Of a stretch of 64,000 bases of DNA, positions 40,601-45,100 are shown piece after piece. Positions within the stretch are counted from its first letter, which is position 1; every line of letters starts with the position of its first letter. This stretch comes from Toxonevra muliebris (taxonomy: Eukaryota; Arthropoda; Insecta; Diptera; Pallopteridae). The notes beneath the pieces were generated by a model. That model was not told where the DNA came from, made no database searches, and saw nothing but the letters and a program-made list of their open reading frames with translations. Both the position numbers and the translations under genes were made by a program. Location: contig OY829327.1 of NCBI GenBank assembly GCA_963691655.1, positions 58,478,079 to 58,542,078 of the forward strand. The letters run 5' to 3'.

Positions 40601-41572
40601 TCATACAATTTTCGGACATTTTAGACTTTAAACCGGGATTTAGTGTAATGAAAACTCTCTGATCATTGGAATATGTATATCAAAACATGTTAACACCAAT
40701 TTTCAGCCTAAGGCAAGTTGAAATCTTAAGATTAAATCCACGTCAGATGAAACTTACACATTATTTAGTGGGATGATAGACGACTTTGATAGTCTAGTGG
40801 GTAGTGCACTAGACTTTCATCCGGGAGGTTCGGGTTCGATTCCCATCTTCGTCAGGTGGTTAATTCCCATAAACTTCTTATATTCACTATCAATATGAAG
40901 GGTATGAGAATTATAAGAAAGTGTGCAAGTACACACCTTGGTTAGTAATGGCAAAATCACCGCTCTGATAAAAAATTGACACAGCGCCGTCCGGAATCAG
41001 CGATAATCTGTTGGTCCAACTATGTGGTATCACAATGGGCCGTTCAGGCCTAAGTGTGTCCCTCGACAGCCTCTCCAACCGAACCCAACCCAGTGGGATG
41101 ATAACTCTCAATGATATCTATTGAAGTGTAACTTTATTTTAGTTCGACTACACTGTTTCCTTATATTTAGAATGCAAAAGTTCTGCAAACTACATATATT
41201 TCATTATGAATTATTGGAATCTGTGTTTGTCTATAAATACTTACCCATATTTACGTGTTTTATGCAAATTCCTGTTTTACTTTAGAAACTATTAATTAAA
41301 ATTATAAAAAAAACACAGTTTTTCTTTTTCCATTATTTTATAGTTACTTTCAGTATTTGCTTAATATAAGAAAGGTTTTACATGCTCGCAAACTGGTTTT
41401 TGTTTCGTTTACAGGAAATCACGATTGGAATTCACTCCGGCGAAGTGGTCACCGGTGTCATCGGTAATCGTGTACCACGCTATTGCCTCTTCGGGAATAC
41501 GGTGAATCTAACAAGTCGCACAGAGACAACAGGTGTGCCCGGACGCATCAATGTTAGCGAGGAGACATACAA
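1567..41572 (+). CDS. Gycbeta100B: Soluble guanylyl cyclase beta subunit (13 exons, both ends missing)
   Basis: Beta subunit of the cytosolic NO receptor, which makes cGMP from GTP as an alpha/beta heterodimer. Exons: 1567-1667, 1820-1938, 5904-6053, 8389-8689, 8750-9010, 9078-9189, 11419-11578, 12562-12644, 24574-24744, 24813-24884, 25005-25170, 27432-27569, 41415-41572. All junctions are AG/GT and the phases agree, giving 664 codons without a stop. Domain order is H-NOX (exons 1-4), an Asn/Asp-rich linker (exon 4) continuing through exon 5, H-NOXA/PAS (5-8), coiled coil (9) and cyclase catalytic domain (10-13). The heme-ligand His (human beta1 H105) is codon 5919-5921, and the heme-propionate Y-S-R motif lies at 6003-6017. 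The first metal Asp of the catalytic domain is Gly (25033-25035), as expected of a beta subunit. The guanine-specificity Glu (27435-27437) and Cys (41484-41486) are present. About 26 N-terminal and 45 C-terminal residues lie outside the window, judged against fly and human homologues. Confidence 0.95.
1820..1938 (+). CDS. Gycbeta100B: Gycbeta100B exon 2 (H-NOX)
   Basis: Acceptor ATGCAG, donor CAG/GTGAGT. Two bases complete the Asn codon split from exon 1. It encodes the H-NOX helices with [17 protein letters not shown] and the ATPRDFLQ end. It is followed by a 3,965-base intron. Confidence 0.95.
2281..2310. repeat. Short perfect inverted repeat (11-bp stem, 8-base loop)
   Basis: CAGCTGTGGGA and its exact reverse complement TCCCACAGCTG flank ACCTTTCC in Gycbeta100B intron 2. 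It is probably a DNA hairpin or transposon scrap. No RNA gene was recognised around it. Confidence 0.7.
3600..3752 (+). mobile_element. tRNA-derived SINE, family B, truncated copy
   Basis: Shares with the full copy at 40779-41091 the head AGTCTAGTG..GCACTAGA and TTTCA, and the body AAACTTCTTATA..TCACTATC, TGAGAATTA and AAGTGTACAAGTACA. The B-box region is partly deleted after GCGGGTTC. No clear target duplication. Confidence 0.7.
3848..4636. mobile_element. pogo/Tigger-like DNA transposon, non-autonomous
   Basis: Terminal inverted repeats of about 24 bp start TAGTATTCCCCGCTTATAAG on the left; the right end reads inward CAGTATTCCTCGCTTATAAG. TA is duplicated on both sides (3846-3847, 4637-4638). 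CAGT ends plus TA duplication are typical of pogo/Tigger elements. A degraded minus-strand frame near 4325-4430 ([20 protein letters not shown]) looks like the end of a pogo transposase. The left end carries an extra inverted copy of the repeat at 3891-3911, and there is another hairpin near 4505-4530. Confidence 0.75.
5904..6053 (+). CDS. Gycbeta100B: Gycbeta100B exon 3 (heme pocket of H-NOX)
   Basis: A 150-base, phase 0/0 exon (acceptor TATAG, donor AAG/GTAGGT). It starts [16 protein letters not shown]. The proximal heme-ligand His is codon 5919-5921. YYSER at 6003-6017 supplies the Y-x-S-x-R residues that hold the heme propionates, so heme and NO binding should be intact. Confidence 0.96.
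6054..8388. other. Gycbeta100B intron 3
   Basis: 2,335 bases, most of it occupied by the CACTG-ended transposon. No coding exon or RNA gene seen in the remaining about 890 bases. Confidence 0.75.
6438..7886. mobile_element. CACTG-ended inverted-repeat DNA transposon with TTA target duplication
   Basis: Both ends read inward CACTGTACAACA (perfect 12 bp), with further matched blocks such as TTTTTCTGGAGTATT. The 3 bases TTA flank both ends (6435-6437, 7887-7889). Inside there are inner inverted copies of GAGGTCCATAACAAAACGCA-type sequence (about 6630 and 7495) and several ACCAAAATG/CAACATTTCC-type repeats. No transposase frame, so non-autonomous. The ends and 3-bp duplication could fit CACTA-type or PIF/Harbinger elements; class not settled. 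Confidence 0.7.
8389..8689 (+). CDS. Gycbeta100B: Gycbeta100B exon 4 (end of H-NOX plus Asn/Asp-rich linker)
   Basis: Acceptor TTAG, donor CAAG/GTGAGT. The first about 25 codons ([20 protein letters not shown]) finish H-NOX. The rest is a low-complexity linker: a Gln run, Asn-rich blocks coded by AAC/AAT repeats, then eight Asp coded by GAT/GAC repeats. The linker has no counterpart in human beta1. The conserved block resumes at exon 5/6, so this is an insertion between domains, not a frame error. Confidence 0.92.
8503..8649 (+). repeat. Coding trinucleotide repeats (CAA, AAC/AAT, GAT/GAC)
   Basis: Interrupted CAA run near 8490-8502, AAC/AAT runs to about 8600, and a GAT/GAC run at about 8616-8646, all within exon 4 and in frame. 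They encode the Gln, Asn and Asp tracts of the cyclase linker. Such tracts usually vary in length between alleles and species. Confidence 0.85.
8750..9010 (+). CDS. Gycbeta100B: Gycbeta100B exon 5 (linker to H-NOXA)
   Basis: Acceptor TTGCAG, donor GAAG/GTAGGA. It is in phase with exon 4 across a short 60-base intron. It encodes a charged Ser/Lys/Asp-rich linker that contains [10 protein letters not shown], matching the T/HxQFLIxE motif at the same place in vertebrate beta1, and it ends TEFLCE. Confidence 0.93.
9078..9189 (+). CDS. Gycbeta100B: Gycbeta100B exon 6 (H-NOXA/PAS start)
   Basis: Acceptor TTACAG, donor AAG/GTAAAT. It encodes [20 protein letters not shown] followed by the [16 protein letters not shown] segment of the H-NOXA (PAS-like) dimerisation domain, aligning with FPFHIIFD in human beta1. 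Confidence 0.95.
9708..10420 (+). mobile_element. 3' end of a non-LTR retrotransposon (reverse transcriptase C-terminus, poly-A)
   Basis: Degraded LINE open frame with frameshifts: [22 protein letters not shown], then [52 protein letters not shown] and a [19 protein letters not shown] block, ending near HRVPPEC. These are standard motifs of the C-terminal part of jockey/I-type reverse transcriptases. A run of 18 A (10403-10420) marks the 3' end. 5'-truncated and inactive. Confidence 0.85.
10427..10566. repeat. Three imperfect tandem copies of about 47 bp, GC-rich
   Basis: Units start near 10427, 10473 and 10520 with ACARNGCTGGGRYG and share GCAGCG/GTAGCG and AATGTAAG-like blocks. The repeats and sequence up to about 10950 are visibly more GC-rich than the intron around them and directly follow the LINE poly-A. 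Origin unknown, probably another mobile element. No protein match recognised. Confidence 0.6.
11419..11578 (+). CDS. Gycbeta100B: Gycbeta100B exon 7 (H-NOXA)
   Basis: Acceptor TAACAG, donor AAG/GTGAGT. It encodes the [20 protein letters not shown] segment of the PAS-like domain and ends at RYLRLK. A downstream reading frame past 11578 is only intron read-through. The upstream intron (9190-11418) carries a LINE 3' end. Confidence 0.95.
11579..12561. other. Gycbeta100B intron 7
   Basis: 983 bases of AT-rich DNA with no recognised gene or element. Open frames at 11586-11810 and 12161-12442 are hydrophobic and T-rich, as expected by chance in such sequence. Confidence 0.7.
12562..12644 (+). CDS. 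Gycbeta100B: Gycbeta100B exon 8 (end of H-NOXA)
   Basis: Acceptor TTTCAG, donor CCAA/GTAAGT, 83 bases. It encodes [20 protein letters not shown] and then LNLDDLTK, with the Lys codon split. The following intron is 11.9 kb. Confidence 0.95.
13085..13690 (-). pseudogene. BEL/Pao LTR-retrotransposon pol relic (integrase end)
   Basis: Read on the minus strand: [13 protein letters not shown] (integrase catalytic D-N-G-T-N motif), [49 protein letters not shown], then a shifted frame ending [20 protein letters not shown]. These blocks are the integrase C-terminus and following domain of BEL/Pao polyproteins. Frameshifts and deletions (the zinc-binding and first catalytic regions are not found) make it dead. 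No LTRs seen. Confidence 0.85.
15237..15253. repeat. G13 homopolymer tract (GGG repeated after one T)
   Basis: Thirteen G in a row followed by T and GGG in otherwise AT-rich intron 8. Prone to slippage and sequencing error; could form a G-quadruplex. Confidence 0.9.
15275..15380. repeat. Dispersed repeat, also present at 23035-23155
   Basis: Shares the order ATCTATCATACC/CATCTATTATACC, CACTAACA/CATTAACA, TTACTGAA, AAAAATCTCAG, AGAATT and GACTGGACTAT with 23035-23155. Probably two copies of one old transposon family. No protein-coding content. Confidence 0.6.
17816..18340 (-). pseudogene. LINE RNase H domain relic
   Basis: Minus-strand frames give [13 protein letters not shown] (first catalytic Asp), FQVEIGAI (Glu), [16 protein letters not shown] (the usual Asp is Gly) and [20 protein letters not shown] (last Asp). 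This is the RNase H domain that follows reverse transcriptase in I- and jockey-type LINEs. Frame jumps and the lost Asp show it is inactive. Confidence 0.8.
20149..21391 (+). mobile_element. Tc1/mariner-superfamily transposon, ends intact, transposase broken
   Basis: Inverted ends of about 28 bp begin AGGAGTGAGATYGAAAAA; TA flanks both sides (20147-20148, 21392-21393). The + strand transposase has a helix-turn-helix part ([17 protein letters not shown], stop, TVSNVIEQF), a [18 protein letters not shown] block, catalytic Asp in MYDETYV (20699-20701), second Asp in FWPD (20978-20980) and Glu in CPVERYW (21080-21082). In-frame stops and shifts inactivate it. The 33-residue gap between the second Asp and the Glu is near the D34E spacing of Tc1. 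A shorter relative is at 27701-28608. Confidence 0.88.
22690..22760 (-). mobile_element. tRNA-like SINE head (degraded)
   Basis: Read on the minus strand it has an A-box-like TAACTCGGTGGAC and a B box AGTTCGATTCT about 35 bases apart. The ends do not pair as a tRNA acceptor stem, so a SINE head is more likely than a tRNA gene. Confidence 0.4.
22829..23337. mobile_element. Foldback MITE (inverted arms over 130 bp)
   Basis: Left arm from 22829 and right arm to 23337 are inverted copies: ATATTAGAGTGGT against ACCACTCTACTCCATAT, TTTTGTTCCTTTATG against CATAAAGGAACAAAA, and CAGGCAAAAATATTTA through GTGCCTCCTCGG against its complement near 23190-23224. The spacer contains the dispersed repeat of 23035-23155. 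No coding content. Confidence 0.7.
24337..24457. repeat. Repeat shared with 38829-39085, partly inverted
   Basis: 28 bases starting CTAGTTTACAGCCAAAATTA are identical and direct at 38829-38856. The next part here (ATTTATCCAATCGATTCAAA through CATATACTGTT) matches 39018-39085 in inverted orientation. The mixed orientation suggests a rearranged transposon. Confidence 0.6.
24574..24744 (+). CDS. Gycbeta100B: Gycbeta100B exon 9 (coiled coil)
   Basis: Acceptor TTACAG, donor ACAG/GTGAGC. It encodes [20 protein letters not shown] and the long amphipathic helix ([20 protein letters not shown] and on) that dimerises with the alpha subunit. Confidence 0.96.
24813..24884 (+). CDS. Gycbeta100B: Gycbeta100B exon 10 (helix to catalytic domain)
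   Basis: A 72-base exon between introns of 68 and 120 bases (acceptor TTGCAG, donor AACG/GTAGGA). It encodes [20 protein letters not shown], the conserved linker of class III nucleotide cyclases just before the catalytic core. Confidence 0.95.
25005..25170 (+). CDS. Gycbeta100B: Gycbeta100B exon 11 (cyclase core)
   Basis: Acceptor CAACAG, donor AAG/GTAAAT. It encodes [17 protein letters not shown]. The Gly at 25033-25035 replaces the first metal-binding Asp found in alpha subunits and homodimeric cyclases, so the protein needs an alpha partner for catalysis. The exon ends SKRNPNVYK. Confidence 0.96.
26194..26303. repeat. Tandem repeat, three copies of about 37 bp
   Basis: Units begin near 26194, 26232 and 26268 with CAAYTTCT(C)GAAATAGTAC, followed by YGCTRMTSCTTTTAC-like sequence. 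It lies immediately left of the foldback palindrome and a TA-repeat. Confidence 0.65.
26316..27246. mobile_element. 931-bp foldback palindrome flanked by (TA)n
   Basis: The left arm starting GACATTCTCTGTCAATGGGA is mirrored by the right arm ending at 27246. Further inverted pairs run inward: TTATTATCTCTAGTTTCGAA (26400/27155), GATGAACATGAATCTAATAT (26690/27025) and GAAAACTTCCCAAAAAACTT (26780/26905). The arms thus cover nearly the whole element, with a centre near 26840. Both ends sit in TA microsatellites. No coding content. Resembles a foldback or long-inverted-repeat MITE. Confidence 0.85.
27432..27569 (+). CDS. Gycbeta100B: Gycbeta100B exon 12 (cyclase core, guanine-specificity Glu)
   Basis: A 138-base phase 0/0 exon (acceptor TTTTAG, donor GTG/GTATGT). 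It starts [15 protein letters not shown]. The Glu at 27435-27437 is the residue that selects guanine in guanylyl cyclases. It is followed by a 13.8 kb intron. Confidence 0.96.
27701..28608 (-). mobile_element. Second Tc1/mariner-superfamily element, related to 20149-21391
   Basis: Ends read inward AGGTGTGCGCACGAAGAAAT (left) and AGGAGTGCGTACGAAATAAT (right), with TA on both sides (27699-27700, 28609-28610). On the minus strand a helix-turn-helix is readable ([34 protein letters not shown]) and [17 protein letters not shown], which matches [17 protein letters not shown] of the 20149 element. The catalytic part is mostly deleted. Confidence 0.82.
30331..31134. mobile_element. Inverted-repeat element with CACGCAAA ends and many AAACG motifs
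   Basis: Left end CCCAGCACGCAAAGAAA, right end reads inward CCCTCACGCAAATAAA. The next about 180 bases on each side are packed with inverted and direct motifs such as CTCAGAAACG, CATCATAAACG and GAACTTCGTTC. I could not find a clear target duplication. No transposase. Class unknown. Confidence 0.6.
31875..32040 (+). mobile_element. tRNA-derived SINE, family A, partial copy
   Basis: Shares with 39759-40066 and 45703-45986 the head (GCTGGAtTG.., GTTCCCGGTTTCAATACCCG), the body CAAAAATCAAAAATAGAAAA, TTTTTCTACA and CGCTTCGCCGTTC. Internally deleted. Confidence 0.65.
33815..33985 (-). pseudogene. LINE RNase H fragment
   Basis: The minus strand reads [20 protein letters not shown], the terminal catalytic motif (W-x-P-G-H/Q ... 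G-N-E-x-A-D) of LINE RNase H. Only this end is recognisable. A different family from 17816-18340, judged by sequence. Confidence 0.7.
36180..36800 (-). pseudogene. mariner transposase relic with internal deletion
   Basis: The minus-strand N-terminal part reads [40 protein letters not shown] and [18 protein letters not shown], the mariner helix-turn-helix region. It jumps straight to [33 protein letters not shown] (second catalytic Asp) and [13 protein letters not shown] (third Asp, DD34D-type). About 150 residues including the first Asp are missing. The ends were not resolved. Confidence 0.88.
38829..39085. repeat. Second copy of the 24337 repeat, rearranged
   Basis: Begins with the same 28 bases as 24337-24364 in direct orientation; 39018-39085 matches 24375-24457 inverted. 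Function unknown, probably transposon debris. Confidence 0.55.
39230..39500 (+). pseudogene. Possible Tc1/mariner transposase fragment
   Basis: Plus-strand text reads [10 protein letters not shown], stop, then [20 protein letters not shown], which resembles the V-W-x-A-I-S-x-x-G-x-S block between the first and second catalytic Asp of Tc1/mariner transposases. Too short and broken to be sure. Confidence 0.4.
39759..40066 (+). mobile_element. tRNA-derived SINE, family A
   Basis: The tRNA-like head has an A-box-like AGCGTAGTCGTTAGTGTG and a B box GGGTTCATATCTC. It is followed by CAAAAATCAAAAATAGAAAA, a GGCTCCACCCTCTTGGCTGG body and a GTTGTTGTTA..(AGT)n tail. The loop GGACTGCTA resembles tRNA-Ser(GCT). 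Copies at 31875, 45703 and 50320. Confidence 0.78.
40779..41091 (+). mobile_element. Full-length tRNA-Glu-derived SINE, family B, with 12-bp target duplication
   Basis: Flanked by AGTGGGATGATA at 40767-40778 and 41092-41103, so the 313-bp insertion is complete. The first about 75 bases look like a tRNA: GACGA pairs with TCGTC, A box TAGTCTAGTGGGTAG, loop CTTTCAT (anticodon TTC, Glu) and B box GGTTCGATTCC. The body has AAACTTCTTATATTCACTAT and the end TGTGGTATCACAATGGGCCG. It lies in Gyc intron 12, 324 bases from exon 13. Confidence 0.88.
41415..41572 (+). CDS. Gycbeta100B: Gycbeta100B exon 13 (cyclase core, last exon visible)
   Basis: Acceptor TTACAG, donor ACAA/GTAGGT. It encodes [20 protein letters not shown], then [17 protein letters not shown] with the specificity Cys at 41484-41486 and the transition-state Asn and Arg at 41505-41507 and 41517-41519. 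It ends SEETYK. The terminal exon (homologues continue with a LEYRGP-containing tail) was not found on the + strand up to 64000. Confidence 0.95.
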
Positions 41573-41863
41573 GTAGGTTTTTTACACTATGCATAATAAA
41601 TAATAATACGTTTTTCATTACGCGAGATTAAACATTAATATATAAATACATACATACATAAATAAATAAATACTACACACATATGAACCAAAATTCAGCC
41701 ATTTTCAAAAAAAATAATCAAAGAAAATACTTATGTAGATAACAAGTACCGAAAAAAAAATGCAAAAGTTTCCTCCAACACTTTGGCACTTCTGTGTAGT
41801 TCTGTGTTCTTTGACTTCACAAACACGTGAATATTTTGTACTTATTTGCACACAGCTATCTAG

Positions 41864-42137
41864 CTAGCTGCTATGGCTGCTGGCGTTAGTGTTGGAATTT
41901 GTATTGCCTTCAGCACTTTCGCCGACGCACTTTTTCTTCTTTTGTTGTTTGCCACTACTGCCATTCCCGCCATTCCCGCCATTTTTTAACTGAATGTCGC
42001 CATCTCTGTCATTGCTTTCGGGTCCTTCTATCTCCTCCATTAAGTCGATATAGCGCTGTAAGCGCTTTGGCAAACGCAGTGTATCAATGCCTTCGGGTAA
42101 TTGTCCATTGCCGCGCAGCAGATCACGTATGCGGCAT
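41864..42137 (-). CDS. ASB17-like gene terminal exon (SOCS box and tail)
   Basis: Minus-strand acceptor TTTGTAG. The first base completes Arg, then CRIRDLLRGNGQLPEGIDTL, RLPKRLQRYIDL, and a low-complexity Gly/Asn, Gln/Lys and Asn/Ser tail to TAG. It lies only 291 bases past Gycbeta100B exon 13, on the other strand. Confidence 0.88.
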
Positions 42138-45100
42138 CTACAAAATTACAACAACAAATTGAGTACACAGACACATTTCAGTACTTTTGAATACTTTTTG
42201 TTCGTTGTTAAATATGGAGCAAAAAAGAGCAAAAAATACCAGAAAAATATTTAAGTTTTCCATGTACAAAATCACATCATGTTTAAGAAACTTTTATTCA
42301 AAAAAAAAAACTTTTAATCTCTTAACGCATTCGATTTTTCCTTTTTTTTCAACAGTTACTTTGGAAATAATACAACCGAAAAAGAAAGCAAAAAACGAAA
42401 ACAAAAACAAAATTATAAGAAAATTGTTTATTAAATTTTATACACTTTCTTGTACAGAGAGAAAGAAAAAGTTTTTCACTTTTTGAAAAAAAAAAAAATT
42501 TTTTGTGAATTGAATTTATTCTTTCACGACACTCGTAAATCCTGTGCATTATTGAAAGTTGTATAAAAGTTTCTTCTAATATCCTTGCAGACAGATTGAG
42601 AGGAAGTTTTTAAAATGTGAAAAAGATGAAAACTTTAAATGGAACAAAATATATAGCTTCATATATGAATTTTACTACTACCTATGTATAAAATCTACAT
42701 ACACAAGTATATGTATACAATATGTACACATTTAAGTTTAAAAAGTTCAAATTATTTCAGATTAAGGCCAGAATCGAAGTATTTTAATGCCTCCTAATTA
42801 CTCAAACATTGAAACTGTTTTTCAATTATAAGTTGCTTTCATCGATAATGACAATTTTCGCAACTTTTTACTGATGTAATGATGTAAACATTTCTGTATG
42901 CACATAAGAAAAAAAATCCGCCAGAATAATTTTTAAAGAAATCTTAATTCATACTACAAAAGGTTTTGTTTTATCCCTCTAAAAATTAACTTCAGTTTAT
43001 TTTATGATGATTCGTAGAACTTTTCTGCTCTAGCAATTACCGTCCTTGGGCTGGATTGAAAAAAAACTCTGAAAAATAAGTTTTGTACTTTGCAAATTTT
43101 CTGTAGGCTACTTTTGGCAAAATAAATTAAGTATAAGTTAAATTTTTTAAATTACGGAATTATGTTTATTTACATAAAAATCGTATGGAGAATTTCAGTC
43201 AAATTACAACAAAAAACTAATTATCTGCAGTTTAAAGGCAGATTTTAAAAAAGTGTACGCGGAACCCATGCAATTGGAGTATCTTTTAGAGATGGTGAAT
43301 ATTAACCCACGAGCTTACCCACAAATATCGTTACTTTTATAAAACTTAATGATATTATTGACAAATATCGATGCGTACAATAATAATTGCAATAATAATG
43401 AATGCAGAAACCCACTTTGGGTATTTATCTTTAAACCGATTCAACATTCTGTTACAACAGAAGCAAAGGACCGATTGAAGAGAACTGATCGTAACTGATC
43501 TCTCTTTGGAGCAAAACCACAATATTGATTTAATGATGAATTCGGCTAAAAAATCGGGGAGTAAAAAATTGGCGTGTTTTGTAAAAAAGAGTACGTCTTT
43601 TCCAGCACGGCAAGCAATATATGAAAACCGCTTTCTTCCTAACAAAGCAAGTTAGTTCGGCTTCCTCTTAAAGAAGCCTTTGCTTTTTTACTTAAAAACG
43701 ACTTCAGTAACAATATGTAAATATGGTATGAGATTAATTAATAAAGAAAGGAATTGTGATATATCCGAACCTTAACAAAATAATTAAATGCAAGCAATAA
43801 CAATAATAGATTATACCAGTTATGAACAATATAACAATGAATTAATATGAAGTATTCAATTATTTCTTATTTGAGAAGGAGAGGGGTACCGGGATTGTGA
43901 CCCCTAAAATTTTTCTCCTGGAATCTGCTGCGAGGTTTCATATTCAATTTCAGATTTATATCTGCGAAACATATATCCAAATTAACTATATATGAAGAGT
44001 AGACGTAGAAGTTGACCGACTTTTTCTGTTTACAGTATAGTTGAGTTTCCCGAGTAAACATATCTACTCACCAAATGTTAGCTTTCTATCTATGATACTT
44101 TACAAGATATATGCATTTCGAGATTAGTAGTATATGAGAAGTGGGCGTGGCATTTATCCGATTTTGCCCATTTTTGTATTTTATTTTGAATATAGCACCA
44201 AAAATATATATGAAAAGTCGTAGAAAAGATCAATATATCTTTTCTACGACTTTATGCGAAAAAAAAAAACGGTTTTTGGACCATAGTGCGTTGGCGAAAT
44301 TTTCAAATGGAAATCATTCCTTGTTACAATTCTTCACCTAAATAGAAATTTTGCGCAACAGAAAGCCTGAAATGTCACGGGTCATCGGTAATCCTGCAGA
44401 CCTCAATGGAAATTTTTTATAAACTTTTTCAGTGCATTTTTATTAGAAATTTTTTTTAAAAGATAGGCAAAATTTCTTAGCATTGACTTTTCACTTAACG
44501 CTTACAAAATTGAGTCCAGATTCTCATTCTCTGACTCCCATTTCATTGTACAACGTTTTTTACAAGTTTCCGTTAAAGATCTTAGGGTCACTGATGGTCC
44601 AAAACGAAACTTTAATTTCCAAAAAAGTAAACAAAAATTTAAAATATATGGGAAATTATGTTTGAGTGAATAGTTATTCCCTAACATATGAAGGTCACTC
44701 AGATCCTATCAATTATGTAACAATTCGAAACTTTAAAAAATTTATTAAAATCGGTGCAATAGTTTTTAAATAAACTAAAGAAGCATATTTTAGGTCACCA
44801 TTAACTAATGATCACGAAATTGTTAAGGGTAGTTTGACAAACAATATCTTCCTCGAAATAATTATGCAAATGGGCAATCGCTTGAGAACAAACGAAATTT
44901 TTTAATTTTTAGGCAATTGTTAAAAATAGTTAGTTAGAATAGAAAGTGATAGTAGTAACCCAAAACCTAGAACGAATGTGCAGAAAATTAGAGAGCTGAC
45001 GTTGGGATTAGATGGGGATCGGTCACATACAAAAAAATGACCAGGTCGACTTTTCTACGTTTTATCTCTTGTATTCTATGAAACAAACGCTCAATCAACC

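Larger units (their letters stand above)
27570..41414. other. Gycbeta100B intron 12 (13.8 kb)
   Basis: Contains the Tc1/mariner copy, CACGCAAA element, SINEs A and B, LINE and mariner relics listed above. The stretches 28.6-30.3, 32.1-33.8, 34.0-36.1 and 36.9-38.8 kb hold no gene I can recognise. Open frames such as 34638-34928 and 34929-35246 are T-rich and hydrophobic with no family resemblance. Confidence 0.7.

Noticed and set aside
40779..40855. Functional tRNA-Glu gene
   Set aside because: Although the head folds well, it is followed by a SINE body shared with other loci and the whole unit has target duplications.
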